From positions 127,522,927 through 127,586,926 of the forward strand of contig CM068367.1 in the NCBI GenBank assembly GCA_034769895.1: a DNA stretch of 64,000 nucleotides. Reading direction: 5' to 3'. This document shows, one piece after another, positions 1 to 11,849 of the stretch (its first letter is position 1; each line of letters starts with the position of its first letter). Under the pieces are notes generated by a model. The model did not search any database. It saw only the letters and a list, made by a program, of their open reading frames with translations, and was not told the DNA's origin. The translations under genes and the position numbers were made by a program. Origin of the DNA: Magicicada septendecula. Taxonomy: Eukaryota > Arthropoda > Insecta > Hemiptera > Cicadidae.

Positions 1-740
1 AATCTACGCACTTCTAGGATTGGTTGTCAGTGATATTCCTAGCACTAAAATTTCCATTACTCTTCCAGTGACTATCATATTAGTTCTTATCTATTTTTTT
101 AAGTGTTACACTAAGTTCGGTAAGTTATAACACGGAGAAAGCATTGGCTAAATATTTAGAATCTTAAGCGTTAGAACATTTCTTTATTAATCTCCAAAGA
201 TTTTGAAGATTGCTTATATCATTGTTTGCGAATACATACGGTCTCGCCACATCACGGATTTCAACTGCTATCCTCTTCGTCTTTTCTTTCTTCTTCCACA
301 GCTCTATCTCTTACTGCTAACCTTATTGTATCAGTTCATGCAAATGCATGTTTTGTTCTAGTACTATTAAAGTTAACTGCTCTTTCAGGATATCTGTTTT
401 CTCCAATTAAATTTATCGCATGAGTTGTCTTATTTCTAATCTAAGCCTATGTATAGTGAATGTTCATGCGATACGGAATGTCGTCTGGTTTCCTTAATCT
501 GTGACGATTAATTCGAAAGTTCACCTCATTAAATCCATTTCGAACGTCTCAATCTGGTTACTTGAATAAGCTCCTCCAAAATTCAAGCGCTTCAGACAAC
601 ACGTTTGCCTGTACCTAAAACCAATCTGAAACAACGTTTCTTTAAATATAGTCAATAACTAATCACCGTTTATACAATCAGTTCCACTACAACAATGTGT
701 ATAAATAACACAAATTACGTGCTGCCGCTATTACGCAGTG
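1..740. other. AT-rich non-coding stretch
   Basis: I see no gene, RNA or clear repeat here. The 65-codon frame at 226-423 is rich in Ser, Leu and Phe, as expected from pyrimidine-rich AT DNA, and has no recognisable domain. Confidence 0.5.
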
Positions 741-744
741 TCCT

Positions 745-1150
745 CCCCCACGTACGTTTAACCAATTAAGCCGTAAACGTTGTCTAAATAAGGGTTTCCA
801 ATTTAAATTCATTTGTGTTTATGACAAGAGGGAGGACACACGTTTAACCAATTTAACCTAAACGCTGTGTCTGTTGTTAGAACGCGGTGCATATAAATAG
901 TTCCCGCCCGTAGTTGATGGACCAAAATAAAACCATCTCTCTCACTCTCTCCCCCGTCTCTCTCTCGCTCCGTAACGGTACGGGTTCCTGTCATTATGTA
1001 GTTAGCTACATGACTGCAGAAAGTAATAATCGTTATTATACGTATACAGAAGGCTGTGGCCGCTGAATATAAATGATTCCGCCGAGTCGAGACCTTTCCC
1101 AACTTAAAAACTCAGCAGAGGAGAGCAGCCGCGCCTCAGACGGTAGGTCG
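745..1150 (+). promoter_or_regulatory. Promoter-like double TATA module
   Basis: Two TATA-type boxes, TATAAATAG at 892-900 and TATAAATG at 1068-1075, sit in similar contexts: each is followed by a TTCCCGCC or TTCCGCC block. Upstream, a 32-bp segment at 754-785 is repeated imperfectly at 840-871. From about 1100 the sequence becomes GC-richer, and a splice-donor-like GTAGGT occurs at 1143. This could be the core promoter and untranslated first exon of a host gene whose coding exons lie outside the window, or a promoter carried by an old transposon. No initiator or coding exon confirms either reading. Confidence 0.3.
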
Positions 1151-2080
1151 GTCAATGTCGTGGTGAAAGTGCGGTATTTTTAAACTCGGTTCGAATTCGG
1201 TTTTGACTTTACGAAACCGGTTTGGATTTTTTTTTATAACGAATGACAGATTCCGTGTGCTCCGTTGCGTAGCGTTACACAACCTTCGTGTTTGTAAGCG
1301 TACAAACAAACCTCAAATTATTTCTTAGTCGTCACGCTTTATAAATATAACTTTTCGGTAATGTGGTTATTTCAGTTTGTGGTTATTCGTGTCACGTTCA
1401 CACGTGTTACCGTATTTACGTAGACGCGCGCTAATGACATCTTGCTCATAAACCGTCTACCCACAGTGTTCTTTCAGAAACATGCTGTCAGATAAGTTTT
1501 TATTAATTCTTTCACAACTTTAACACCTGTTCTAAACTTTTGCATTCGTAACGGATCATGTTTTAACAAAGTATGAATCTCACTACTGATCGACGATTTA
1601 TCGTTGCGTTTCTGAGGGAAGGTTCCACAACACACAGCAACAAATATTTAAATTTTATACTGAATAGTGCATCTCTATGTGACGAATACGTTCTAGTGAG
1701 TATTTTTATTCTACACAGACAGTTTCGTCTACGAGAGTGACGCTTCACAGAAACCGATCAGTGGGAACACGAAAATACGTACGGAATGCCGAGAAATAAC
1801 ACACGCTGTAAAACGTGAACAAAACCCGCTGGTAAGCCTGCTTATTACACACCCGCTGGCACCACGAAACAAGACGTTCTTGTGTTACCAAGAATATATC
1901 TATACGGATATACATGCCATACTCATGACGCGCTGCAAAACTAAAATATTTTTTAGTTCTTCACTTCCGTATCCGTACACAATGTTTAAATACCTAAACA
2001 GAGACTTTTCTATTGCAATAAATGAAATGTTTCTTAATATTACAAACACGGAATGGTAAAAAATCCTCATTCCTTAACAA
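1150..2080. other. Non-coding, nothing recognised
   Basis: Mixed AT-rich sequence. The antisense 61-codon frame at 1563-1748 shows no domain or codon signal. A T-rich run lies near 1229. Confidence 0.5.
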
Positions 2081-2087
2081 CAACAAA

Positions 2088-2120
<33 letters not shown>
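2088..2120. repeat. (AAT)n microsatellite
   Basis: About ten tandem AAT units. Such tails often mark the 3' end of a decayed non-LTR insertion, but no RT sequence is visible directly upstream. Confidence 0.85.
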
Positions 2121-2124
<4 letters not shown>

Positions 2125-2591
2125 ATACTAGCATCGACCCTGTTTGTAACAAGTGTACTGTCACTGACAAATATTACTCATTGTTCGGTTTAACCTAAAC
2201 CCGTTTTGTACGCATAGGCATGCCAAGAACAGAATTTCCAGGCGTAAGATGGTTCACAAAGAAAATCAAATTTACGGAAAAAGGTGCAAAATGGGGCACA
2301 TTTGCGGCCCACAGCTTGAGACACACTGAGGGTTGCTTCATTTAGTGACTGAACGGCAAGACGACATAAAAACGGTAGAAAAAGAGATCAAGAATACGAG
2401 AAAACACAGGATGCAGAAAGCATGGAGAAATGAAGTGATTACAAGAAAACACATGAGGTAACCTAGTGTAAAAAAAAGAACTGGTTAAAGGTCAGACCTG
2501 ACATACTTTCGTCATGAAAATGCGTAAACGCACCACATTAACTAAGAATTCACGTTATGATGTTAATATTTACATTTATCATTGTATGTTT

Positions 2592-2990
2592 TTTTATTAT
2601 TCCGGTTGTACAGTGTTTACATATTTTCCGAAACCAAAGATTACACAACTGATTGAATTCTCATCTTCCACTGCTGCTTGTACATCCACAGATCTTCAAT
2701 TTCTCTTTTTCTCAATATAGTCTGAATTTCTTCTATCCAGGTGATGATAGGTGGTCTTCCACTTTTCCTTCTTTTTGTGTGTCCATACCATTGCAATTTT
2801 TTATTTGAATAAAATCAACAATTGAATTTTTCACATTCATTCTATCCTTAATAACTTCATTCTGCCGTTTTTTCACGTCTGGATACTCTTGCCGAACGTC
2901 TCCAAAAGTCCATCTCTACTGCCATCAATTTTGTTCTAGTCTGTTTATTGGTAGTCCAGACTTCTGAGCCGTAAGTCATAATATCCCTGT
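2592..2990 (-). mobile_element. Non-LTR retrotransposon 3' end, RT tail (deleted copy)
   Basis: Read on the minus strand, this encodes the RT C-terminal landmarks YGSEVWTTN, MDFWRRS, KLQWYGHT and a TWIEEI block, then a short 3' region ending in an AAT-rich tail near 2595. It is the same family as 18190-18893, in the opposite orientation and well diverged. Relative to that copy, 54 bp between two AAGAA motifs are missing (18650-18703 there), which removes the segment with RLPRKF and the PP motif. Several stops and frameshifts make it a dead, 5'-truncated insertion. The truncation point lies near 2990, just upstream of the YGSEVW codons. Confidence 0.85.
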
Positions 2991-3319
2991 ATGTAGGGGT
3001 ACTTTATTTTGTTCATAAATAAATATTTTTAAATACACTGATAATTCTATACATATTTCAGGGGTCCAAACTAATATCGTCAGACATTCGTTTAAAGAAA
3101 CGTATTACACCCAAGAATCTTAAAAAAATAACTTGTACACAACCATACATGTATATGTTCATTAACAAAGTATACTTTAATAGAATCTATACGGCTTCAC
3201 TGCTTGCCATACTGTCGCGTACCATATTTATTACACGTTTCTAATTTACTGCTAGTTAGATTTTACAAATTTGCAAATTTGTAATGTATCAATTTATTAT
3301 GATTTAAAACAGGCCAACG

Positions 3320-3339
3320 AAAAAAAAAAAAAAAAAAAA
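3320..3339 (+). repeat. Poly(A) tract
   Basis: Twenty consecutive A followed by a GC-richer segment with C- and G-runs. It could be the tail of a retroposed sequence, but no target duplication was found. Confidence 0.6.
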
Positions 3340-3631
3340 CGCAGCCCTGGAGGCAAAAAACCTATAATGACGCCCAGGGGTGCCTACAGGGGGGTATCGT
3401 GTCGCCATTGGCGACTTTTGAAAAATTTTTGGGGGGGATTTTTTTTTACTGCTGTATGAAATTTACTATTACTAAAAATACCGAATACAATGTGAGAACG
3501 TATTTCCTGGTCGCAATTTGCGTCAAAGCTTGCTTAAGGGGGCTGCATGGTGTATCACGTGATGAGACATCCACGAATCACAGTACAATATAAAAAGAGC
3601 TTTTTTTTTTTTAGTAATCGAGCCTGGAGTT

Positions 3632-3661
3632 GGGGGGGAAGCGACATAGGGCTTGGGGGGG
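3632..3661 (+). other. G-tract cluster, possible quadruplex
   Basis: Runs of seven G, three G and seven G occur within 30 bases. The long runs can each supply two G-triplets, so a quadruplex is possible on paper. The cluster sits in a G-rich stretch (about 3380-3670) that resembles the G-tracts of the repeats at 31200, 45068 and 63126, but no shared end sequence was found. Confidence 0.35.
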
Positions 3662-4247
3662 ATCGGCATTGACGCCGTTACTGTAGGGGAACGTGCCGAC
3701 AATACATTGTACCACACCTCGGGTACAGAAAAATACAGCGCAAATGCGGCATTTTACTATAGACAAATTCAATTTCGCTATTTCACGAGCGATCCCGACC
3801 ACAGCGCATTAATCACGTTTTATTCGTATAGACATTATTCATAATTGCAGCTGATCCTCCGCTTCGCTTCCTACGTTAGAAAAATAAAATCTACAGCTTA
3901 CCTTACAGACCATATGAAATTAAATAGAGTCTGTTTGGCACGTTCGAATAACGAACGGTATGAATTTCATCATACTGTTGGCGTCGTGTTTTTCGTATTG
4001 TCACTGATAGGTTACTTGCCCTAAACCCCGTCAGGTTTTCATCGATAAGCCTGTCAAAAGTTTTATCATCGTACTTATGTCACTTCATTAAACAAATTCG
4101 TTTATACTCTTCAAGCGGCCGCTGATCACGTACATGTGAAATGTGCAACGCAGAGGAGCGGACGTACACTATCCGTCTCTAGAGGAGACCAGTCTGTACC
4201 ATACAGTAAAATAACTTTTTAAAAATAATACCGATTAGGTCTAGGTT

Positions 4248-4500
4248 TCTTTCGAAACGTGGCTCTACCGTAGAATACTGAGCATTTCATGGACAGCGCA
4301 TATAACTAATGTTGAAGTTCTCAGAAAGATGAATAAAGATAGGGAATTTATTAACACAGTTAAGATAAGAAAGCTTCAGTATCTGGGACATCTCATGAGA
4401 AATGAACAGAGATTTTACTAATTGCAGTCCATATTACAGGGAAAAGTACTTAGAAAGAGAGGAGTTGAGCGACCGAGAATATCATGGCTGAGAAATAACT
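4248..4500 (+). mobile_element. Non-LTR retrotransposon RT C-terminal remnant
   Basis: One frame runs from 4248 with YRRILSISW, TVKIRKLQYLGH, LMRNEQR, then an in-frame stop at 4419-4421, and continues with LQSILQGK and a basic RPRISWLRN block. The order matches the RT C-terminal region of insect non-LTR elements, where the KLQYLGH step leads to a basic arginine-rich patch and a WLRN motif. Only about 84 codons survive. The fragment is truncated at both ends, and no tail or target duplication is visible. Confidence 0.8.
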
Positions 4501-4945
4501 AATAACTTATAACTAAGGAATATCAAAAATTGGGCGTTATAAAGCCTATGCACTGAAGATGTGTATTAAAGTAGTTGAGCTTTTACCTTGAAACACCTTA
4601 AAATTTAATATTTTTTAGTCGTGTTTGGTGTCATTTTCATCGTATTATTTCGCTGATTTCAAATATAACAAAATTTTACCAGTATTGGGCGCGGCAACAA
4701 AAAATTGTTTCATACTGGATGCACAGTGAGGTGACTCACGCGGCAATTAGCTGTTGTTGAGCCCGGGCGGAAGTATTACAATGGGGGAGAGGCAGCAGGT
4801 AGGCCAAGGGTCCACACGCCAACCACCGTCATACAGAGCATAAGGACCTGGTTTTGCATGACTACAACTGACTTATTCGGTACAGGAGTACAGAAAGTTA
4901 AAAATAGCCTGTGATATCCAACATCCGAAACTGATAGGAACTATC

Positions 4946-4978
4946 AGAAGAAGAAGAAGAAGAAGAAGAAGAAGAAGA
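4946..4978 (+). repeat. (GAA)n microsatellite
   Basis: Ten or so AAG/GAA units. At 36450-36474 a similar tract is clearly the 3' tail of a truncated RT element, so this may also be a retrotransposon tail. The sequence at 4780-4940 gave no recognisable RT frame. Confidence 0.85.
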
Positions 4979-5189
4979 TCTAGGTATATCATATTAAAGT
5001 ATACTGAGTTAACGTTCATATTTGTTTTAATAGCGGTACTGTAATATACTGCTATCAGATTTTGTTATGACTTCTAAGAAAGCGTTTAGATATTGTTGGC
5101 AACATTTCTATTTTTATCTGAATATAGTGACAGTCTCTTCAAACTTTATAAAGTACCGGATAAAAAACTGTTATTTGTGTTTTGTTTTA

Positions 5190-5254
5190 GACGAATGAGC
5201 GCCTCTCGAACTGTCAACCGGAATATGAAAAATAACTTCAGAGAGGCAACGAAG
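5190..5254 (+). other. Candidate short exon (weak)
   Basis: A TTGTTTTAG acceptor-like sequence precedes a 65-bp segment that ends in GAAG followed by GTAAAT, a donor-like sequence. The encoded peptide is basic and unrecognised. Such acceptor-donor pairs are common by chance in AT-rich DNA. Confidence 0.15.
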
Positions 5255-5324
5255 GTAAATCTATATTGTAACGGTGCCCTGCCTCTGGAAGGTAATCACT
5301 TCGCCGCTGCGAAACTTGTGTAAC

Positions 5325-5465
5325 TATCTGTCCTCTTCTGTGGAGTCCAGACAATGGTTCTTCTCCATTCTTTCTTATCACTCGTTTCCTCATAGCTTTT
5401 GTTCATCTGAGTCCATTTTTTTTTAAGACGTTAGCTACCTTATTAATCCATGATTGTCCAAGTCA
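5325..5465 (-). mobile_element. Possible RT C-terminal fragment
   Basis: The minus strand reads a SWINKVANVLKKK block followed by SDKKEWRR. This is the usual endpoint pattern of non-LTR RT tails (a Trp-containing helix, then D-[RK]-x-x-W-R). It is short, and neither the WGH nor the arginine-rich region is seen, so the call is tentative. Confidence 0.4.
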
Positions 5466-5479
5466 CATTCTTAATGTAT

Positions 5480-6500
5480 CCAATACGCTCCTCACTTGTA
5501 AAACCTTTCATGGAACAACGTGTTCTTAAAAGTGTGTTCCCAAGATTGTCTCTATGCACCAATCAGACTACACCATTTTGAGTCCACGTTGACGCGGCGT
5601 TGCCATAAGTAGTATTCATCATCCGCAGCTGGTCACCATAAATGCAGCCGACCCGTCGTGTCGTAGTCATTCTGCTGTCGGTGTAGCCGTTGGTTATTTA
5701 TGTGCAGAAACCTGTCGAAAACGTAACTACACTGATGTCAGATTTTAAAATAATCAATTACGACTGATAAACAAAATTGTTATGCCGACGGGTAATGGTT
5801 TAAATGAAGCAGCTATACACACGCATCGGCACCAAAACTAACTCGTATATTTTGGTTGTACGTGTTTCGAATCATGTTTTTCCTGTCATGCTTTACTACT
5901 TCTCATATTTTCTTTTTTGTTTCGTCAGTTTTCTTCCTTTGTACCTGCACCTTTACTTCCTGTGCTGTATGCGCTGTCGTGACTATTTCAGTCATTCTTT
6001 TTTAATCATTTCCCCCACATCTCAGTAAAACTAAGCCTTGTTAGAGACACAAACTTTTCTAAATTACCTGAACATGTTAATTTTGTACATGTGTACTTTT
6101 ATATTTATCAACATATCTCTGTTACTTCAGCTGTCTCGGTTAATTTACAGAATTTGTCTTCCTACCTCTTGTCTGTTTATTAGTATCCCTTGGAGTCTTG
6201 TATCTTAAACAATGTTTTTACTTTCAAAAAACAAGGACCATCGGCAGTCAGTGTTCCTATTTTCAAAGTAGTTTTTGTTCGAGTTCTATAAACGTTTAAA
6301 AAGACGAAAAATAAATTTTACGACAAAGATTAACGCGTACTGATTCGTCAAAGTTTCCACTTTTTAGAGACTTTTCTACGAACACTCTGAGAACTAATAT
6401 AAACATATAATAACAAGATATAAAACTATAAAGTGTGTAAATTGTTTACAAAAAAATAAAAAACGATGTTTGTATACACTATAACGCTAAAAAAAAGGGG
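5480..6500. other. Non-coding, nothing recognised
   Basis: Pyrimidine-rich sequence around 5870-6010 gives a hydrophobic 74-codon chance frame. No repeat or domain was recognised. Confidence 0.45.
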
Positions 6501-6629
6501 AAACCATCTGTCCGCGCTTGACAGTGATATATGTAGAGAAACTATGAGAGGAAGTTATTACAAAAGAGTGTGACATCCTTTAACGTCGATGTGCAGGTGT
6601 ATGGATGTATCATAAATCTAACAGTGCAG

Positions 6630-7190
6630 CTGGACGCCAGAGAGTAGTACGATTAGGGTTACCGAGAAGGACACAACAGAGGCGAATGAACTAATCAACA
6701 GGACAGCTGTATGCTTAGGGAAACTAAGGGTTGTTCTGGCTAAAGGCGTAGAAAAACACTAGAGAGAAGTACAATTGTGAAATACTAAGAAAACTACAGC
6801 AGAAGTGATTGCACTAATCAACAGGACAGCTGATGCTTAGAGAAGCTAAAGGGAGGTCTGGCTGAATGGCATAGAAAGACGCCAGAGAGGAGTACAATCA
6901 GAAAATACCAAGAAAGCCACGCATGAGGTGATTGAACTAATTTAACAATTGCAGCTGAACGCTTAAAGAAAATAAGGGTTGTTCTGGTTAAAGGGAATAC
7001 AAAAACACCAGAGAGAGATTTACCAAGAAAGCTACAGCAGAGGTGAGTGAACTAATTAACCGGGCAGCTGGACGTTATAGAACACAAGGGTTGTTCTGTC
7101 TAAATGGCATAGAAAAACGCCAGAAAGATTTACGAGTCTGATAATCGGACAGACCGCGGCAGAGGTGGTTGAACCAGAGCCAGAAATAAG
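6630..7190 (+). repeat. Degenerate tandem array, about 122-bp period
   Basis: The phrase GAACTAATC...CAGCTG recurs at about 6688, 6811, 6933 and 7049, with a weaker hit near 7171. Spacings are 123, 122, 116 and 122 bp. Each unit also holds GGTTGTTCTGGCTAAA, a CATAGAAAAACGCCAGAGAG block and an ACCAAGAAAGC block, in that order. About 4.5 units are recognisable and they differ by many substitutions and small indels, so the array is old. All frames are interrupted. It could be a diverged minisatellite or the internal repeat of a dead transposon. Confidence 0.75.
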
Positions 7191-7329
7191 GAGGGAACAA
7201 ATGTGTCCTATTAGAAAACAGCTTTAAAGGTAGGCGGGTTCCAGGAGTGAATTTTCCTAGAAGAAAGCAAGAAGGACCAATTAAAACGGAGCAAAGTGAA
7301 ATGTAGGAAAACTAGTGGGGAAATAGGTT

Positions 7330-8000
7330 TATTGAATATATACAAAGAACTGAGGCGCGATCGAGGAGTCTATGTTAAACATTTGGAAGTCTTGGTTTAA
7401 AATCGGAATGAGTCGGTAGTCAAGTTTCGGGAAGTCTACTGTAAATTTTCGGAGTCTACGATGAAGTTCAGATAGTTTACTTAACATTTCCGTAGAGTCA
7501 ACATGAGTAAATAGTTTGTAAAAATTTAGAAATCTATTCTAAATTTTCGTAAGTCAAAACGAGCGAACAGTTTGTGTAACGGAGTTAAATATCGAGAAAC
7601 TTGAGAACTATAGTTTTATTAGTTTGTAACTCGTAAAAACAAACAATCGAATCGTATCATGTGTTACTAAACGATATAAGCTATTGAAACGGAATAAGTC
7701 GTTTGCGAACTGTAAGTTATCGTAACGAGAGTAACCGTTGTGAACTAGTGAACAGTACTTGCACTAATGTAAATATCGGAAGAAGCCAGATATACTTAGT
7801 GAGAGTGAAGTGATTAAAAGTGTTCATCAATCATCCATTACGAGAGTGAATCGCACTATGAGTCATCGAAACGATCCTATATGCAAGGGAGTCAGGAGAG
7901 GATCTACAGCTAATCAGCGGACCTAATGAGATGGAGATGGAATCACAGTACATCAGCCCGCCGTAGACAGGAATATTCGTACCAACAGTGAAATTTTATG
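7330..8000 (+). repeat. AGTC-rich short-repeat region of unknown origin
   Basis: Phrases such as GTAAATTTTCG and CTAAATTTTCG recur about 100 bp apart, with many AGTCTA/AGTCAA words between 7360 and 7600. The stretch then continues to about 8000 without coding. It follows the 122-bp array directly, so both may belong to one dead element, but I cannot name a family. Confidence 0.35.
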
Positions 8001-9700
8001 TACTAATTACTAATTTACAATACACCTGTCTGTTCCTTCTAAAAGAACTTACGTATGAATTACATATTAAAACCTGAAGTAATCCAATACGAATATAAAA
8101 GTAAATAAGCACTTTCAATTAAGAATAATTATTCATATATTAAAATGAATCCATTTGCAATAAATGTATTTTGTAATATGATAAGTAATTAGATGTAAAC
8201 GTTATTCATGCTTATTTACAAAATCTAAGGAACCCAGAGATATAGACTTTAGCATATAAATTGTTTATTGGTAAAATCATGTTTAAAATAATTAATGATA
8301 ATAATATGTTAAAAGCCATAGAGAACTGATATTAATGACAGCTAATTTAAATGTAATAAATATGTTAGTTAGACTGATAAATGTGTCATTGTTCTTTTTA
8401 TTATTTAAAGATTAACCTTATGGATTATACTACACTATTACTTGAGATAGTTTTCTTTAACACCAACAAAATAATTAAATAAATTAATTATCATTACATT
8501 TAAACCACATCTAGGGCAATTATTGTTACATTTGACGTAACAACGCTGGACAAAACAATTTATAGTTATATTTGCCACCACAACTTGGGGCTATAGTTAT
8601 AACACTTTGAAGATAAAGTTGTTTTCTACAAGACGAGTAGGCGAGAGAGAAATTGTTCAATTCCCTAAAGCAAAAGTCTTAAAAACATTTCATTACTTTT
8701 ATTGTATACAAGTATTCACTGACAACATGTTTTTGAGTCTTTCTGTACACGACTTTACTCTTAGGAGGAACTGTTGTTTCTAGGCTTCAAGGGAATTTCG
8801 TTTCACAGAATACTTACGCTCATGAATTTTTATTTCAGTTGAGGCAAATTCTCCCTATCGATCCTGCCCGCACCAACACAAGGTCGAAAAAAAATTCAAG
8901 GACAGGAAAAGTGCTTTCTCGCGGAGGACGGGGGCGGCGGCGTCTGAACACCTTTTTTATGTACCTCACACACCGTATCGCCGCCATCAAATTACTACAC
9001 ACTACACACTACTACTACCACCGCTAGCGATTACACACGGACAAAAGGGAGGGTGTGAGAGGGAGGGAGAGAGAATGCTGACACCATGAATATTTTACTA
9101 CATTAAATCCATCCTAGTACGAGACGAGAACGTTTCTAATAACACTGCGCAAACATTTACACGTTACGTCTGCTATACAATATCGTATAACCTGATGTTG
9201 GCTAGGCTGCTACCGGTATGTTTGGCTAAGCGCCTACGGCCAAACATGTTATACGGCATTTTACCATAATTCTGAACAATACAGTGATTGGGTCGCGTTA
9301 AAACACGACGGGACAACGTTTTCAATCAATTACGCCATTCAAGTTACGGCATATATAGTTTAAGCTATAAAACAGACAGAATATAGTGTCCCCGTTAGAT
9401 GTTACCTTCCCCTTTGTCATGTGCGATTCGAAGGGAGAAAATTACGCGTTCGAACTAAAAACTGGAATTATCGCGAAAAATACAAATCGGAAAAACGAAA
9501 TCGGTTATTAAAATTAGAGTCCGATAGACTGGAAATCCCAAATACATTGGGATGGGCGATGACATCGTCCCAAGACGTGAAGATGGATAACGAGACACAA
9601 TTGCTCACGTCCTAGATTAAATAAACGCAGGTTAGAGTTCGAGCCCAGCAACAGAACACTGTAAAAAATTTATTTTTTCTTTATACTGCAAACATGCACT
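8000..9700. other. AT-rich non-coding stretch
   Basis: 8040-8620 is strongly AT-rich. 8930-9080 is locally GC- and purine-rich. At 9219-9246 an inverted repeat (TGTTTGGC / GCCAAACA, 12-base loop) forms a short hairpin. No gene was recognised. Confidence 0.45.
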
Positions 9701-9709
9701 GAAATAAAT

Positions 9710-10105
9710 TTCATCATCATTATTATCATCAATCGTTCAAGGCTTAGGAGCATTCTTCTGTTCCGGCCTCATGTTTCTCGCCACCTCGCTACCGGTCGTC
9801 CCGCGACTCTTCTTCCATGTGGGGGGTAATTATAGGCTACCCGTGGAATGCAGATATTACGTATTCATCGCAAATGGCTTTTCCATTTTTCTCTATACAA
9901 CACTATCTTCTCTCTAACTGAAAATATATTCAAATCCTTTCTTAAATCCTCATTTTTGTACGGTCTGCTTTTGTACATCCCTTTACTGTTATTAAGTATT
10001 TCATTTCCGCTGCTTGAATCTTATTTAAGTCGCTCTTCTTCATCGTCCAAGATACGTAGCCACATAATAATGCTGGGACAGCCATCGTCTTGTAAGATTT
10101 TAAAT
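9710..10105 (-). mobile_element. Non-LTR retrotransposon RT tail with ATC-type 3' tail
   Basis: Read on the minus strand from about 10105: KSYKTMAVPALL, then a GYVSW block in place of the usual YGSETW, KIQAAEMKYL, a DRTK step, an LNIFSVREKI block, a WKSHL block and a HGRRVAGRP basic patch, ending near 9733 in an ATG/ATC-rich trinucleotide tail (9710-9733). This order is that of the RT tails at 11850 and 59270. At least two frameshifts and stops separate the blocks, so the copy is dead and truncated upstream of KSYKTMA. Confidence 0.8.
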
Positions 10106-10109
10106 TAGG

Positions 10110-11550
10110 GTCCTTTCTGGTTGAAATAAATTATTAATCTTAAATAACGCGACAAACAAGCTCCCTTGAGATTCCGCTGAATACATTATTATACATGTCT
10201 TTCATACTGTACACACGTTACAAACTACGACAAATCCCGTTTTAATTACACTTTTGAAAAATTATATTACAAATTTTAGAAGAAACAGTAAACAGAATAA
10301 TGATTTGATTAACTAGAATCTGAAAAATTGGAAATAAATGCAACGTGACATGTATCAGGTGTACGTATACTGAAAACCTACTCCACCGTAGTTTTCCATA
10401 AACCTGCTCCGAAACTTGAAATCGAATCGAAAATGAAACTGGTATTAGTGACTAAACTCGAAGTCAAACAAAGTCTATAACTGTCATGAGAAAGTTGTTA
10501 GTGTCTCGCATCTGAATTTTGAATTTACAGCGAGATGATATTTAGACACGATTACACATCTCCAACTGATTGCTGTTTGAATATCACTGCTTCAGACAAG
10601 ACAGCGAATATATTTTTCTTTTTTGAGCAAATGTTTAATAATTTATTACGTGATAACGAAAAACTCTTCGGTCGGTGTAAAACATTCTCTCTGTCTCTTC
10701 TCACCCTCTTTCTTAACACAATTCTACGAAGCGTATCTGATACATCATATATTAGGCCATTCCCCAAAATACACAGTTTAAAATTAGTTAACACAGTGAC
10801 TATCAACCAAATTTTAAACCAAAATTATGAGAAATTACAGTAAATTATCACTCATTAATCAACCGTTGGGAATGATAAATATTATTTTGGTTTGGTCTGG
10901 TCGTTAAGACTACTAAAAAATTTTTTTTTACAACTCTGATTAACGAGAACACGTTTTTTCTGTAATATAGTTGCATGCTTCTCTTTACAATATTTCTACC
11001 CCTACCCTCTCACACTCTCTCTATCTCCCCCTCCCACCTCTCTCTCCTTTTGATTTTAATTCCTCACGGTCCACACGGAATATTTTTTACTGCTGTTACA
11101 AGTTGCCGAAACCTACACTTTAACGTCGTTTGACATAAAAAGGATAAGAGCTATCTGAAAGGTTGAACTGCATCTACCTTGGACAAACGTAACTATGAAC
11201 GTTCAGGTGCTCTGTATGCTCAAGAAGAATACAAAACAGTACAGACCGTAAAAATGGAAGAATTTCTTAGGTCATCTACAGAAAGGGAAAACAAAAGGCC
11301 GATCTCTTCGCTTAGTAACTTTAGGGACAAGTACCGATTGAGCTGCAATCTACATTTAGTAGACTGTTACAACTGAAGTACGAATTTCTGTTAGGATGTC
11401 TAATCGCTGATAGAAGATGGAACATCCTAAGTCCAACCGCTGGAACATATGAACCCACCGTCGGTCGCATTTAGCTTATTTTGTGATTTTTAAAATATTT
11501 GATATGTTTAAATTATTTAAATAATAAAATTATATGTGCCTGTGCGTGTG
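10110..11550. other. Non-coding, pyrimidine-rich in part
   Basis: Overlapping frames on both strands at 10535-10843 are chance products of AT-rich DNA and have no domain. A CT-rich low-complexity run lies at 10983-11060. The 65-codon frame at 11179-11376 has a somewhat protein-like composition but resembles nothing I know. Confidence 0.4.
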
Positions 11551-11557
11551 TGTTTTG

Positions 11558-11791
11558 TCAAGTAATAATCACTTCTGCAAGTGTATATTTTGCTTTTTTT
11601 ATTGCTGTATTTTTACCTAACGCACGTTTTACAGAATCAACCTACATCTTCACAGGTTTCTATATGAATTCTATAACCAATTCATGTAGAAACCTCTGAT
11701 GATACAGACTTATCCCGTAAAACGTGCGACAGGTAGAAATACGGCAATAAAAAGGAAGCAAAATATACTTGCAGAAGTGATTATTACTTGA
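11558..11791. mobile_element. Foldback (hairpin) element, 234 bp
   Basis: The left end TCAAGTAATAATCACTTC returns inverted at the right end (to 11791), and the arms stay complementary inward for roughly 110 bp, meeting near 11670-11680. Arm identity is high at the outer 85 bases and around the centre, with a mismatched patch (about 11632-11652) between. The overall form is a non-autonomous foldback or hairpin MITE. No clear target duplication is visible, so exact ends are uncertain by a few bases. Confidence 0.8.
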
Positions 11792-11849
11792 TACTATATG
11801 TACAATATACAAATACAAATCCTTTGTAGAGTTACCTACAAAGAAAAAA

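Noticed and set aside
9590..9660. tRNA-like B-box (AGTTCGAGCCC) suggesting a SINE
   Set aside because: No A box at the right distance, no cloverleaf and no tail. Only a weak resemblance.
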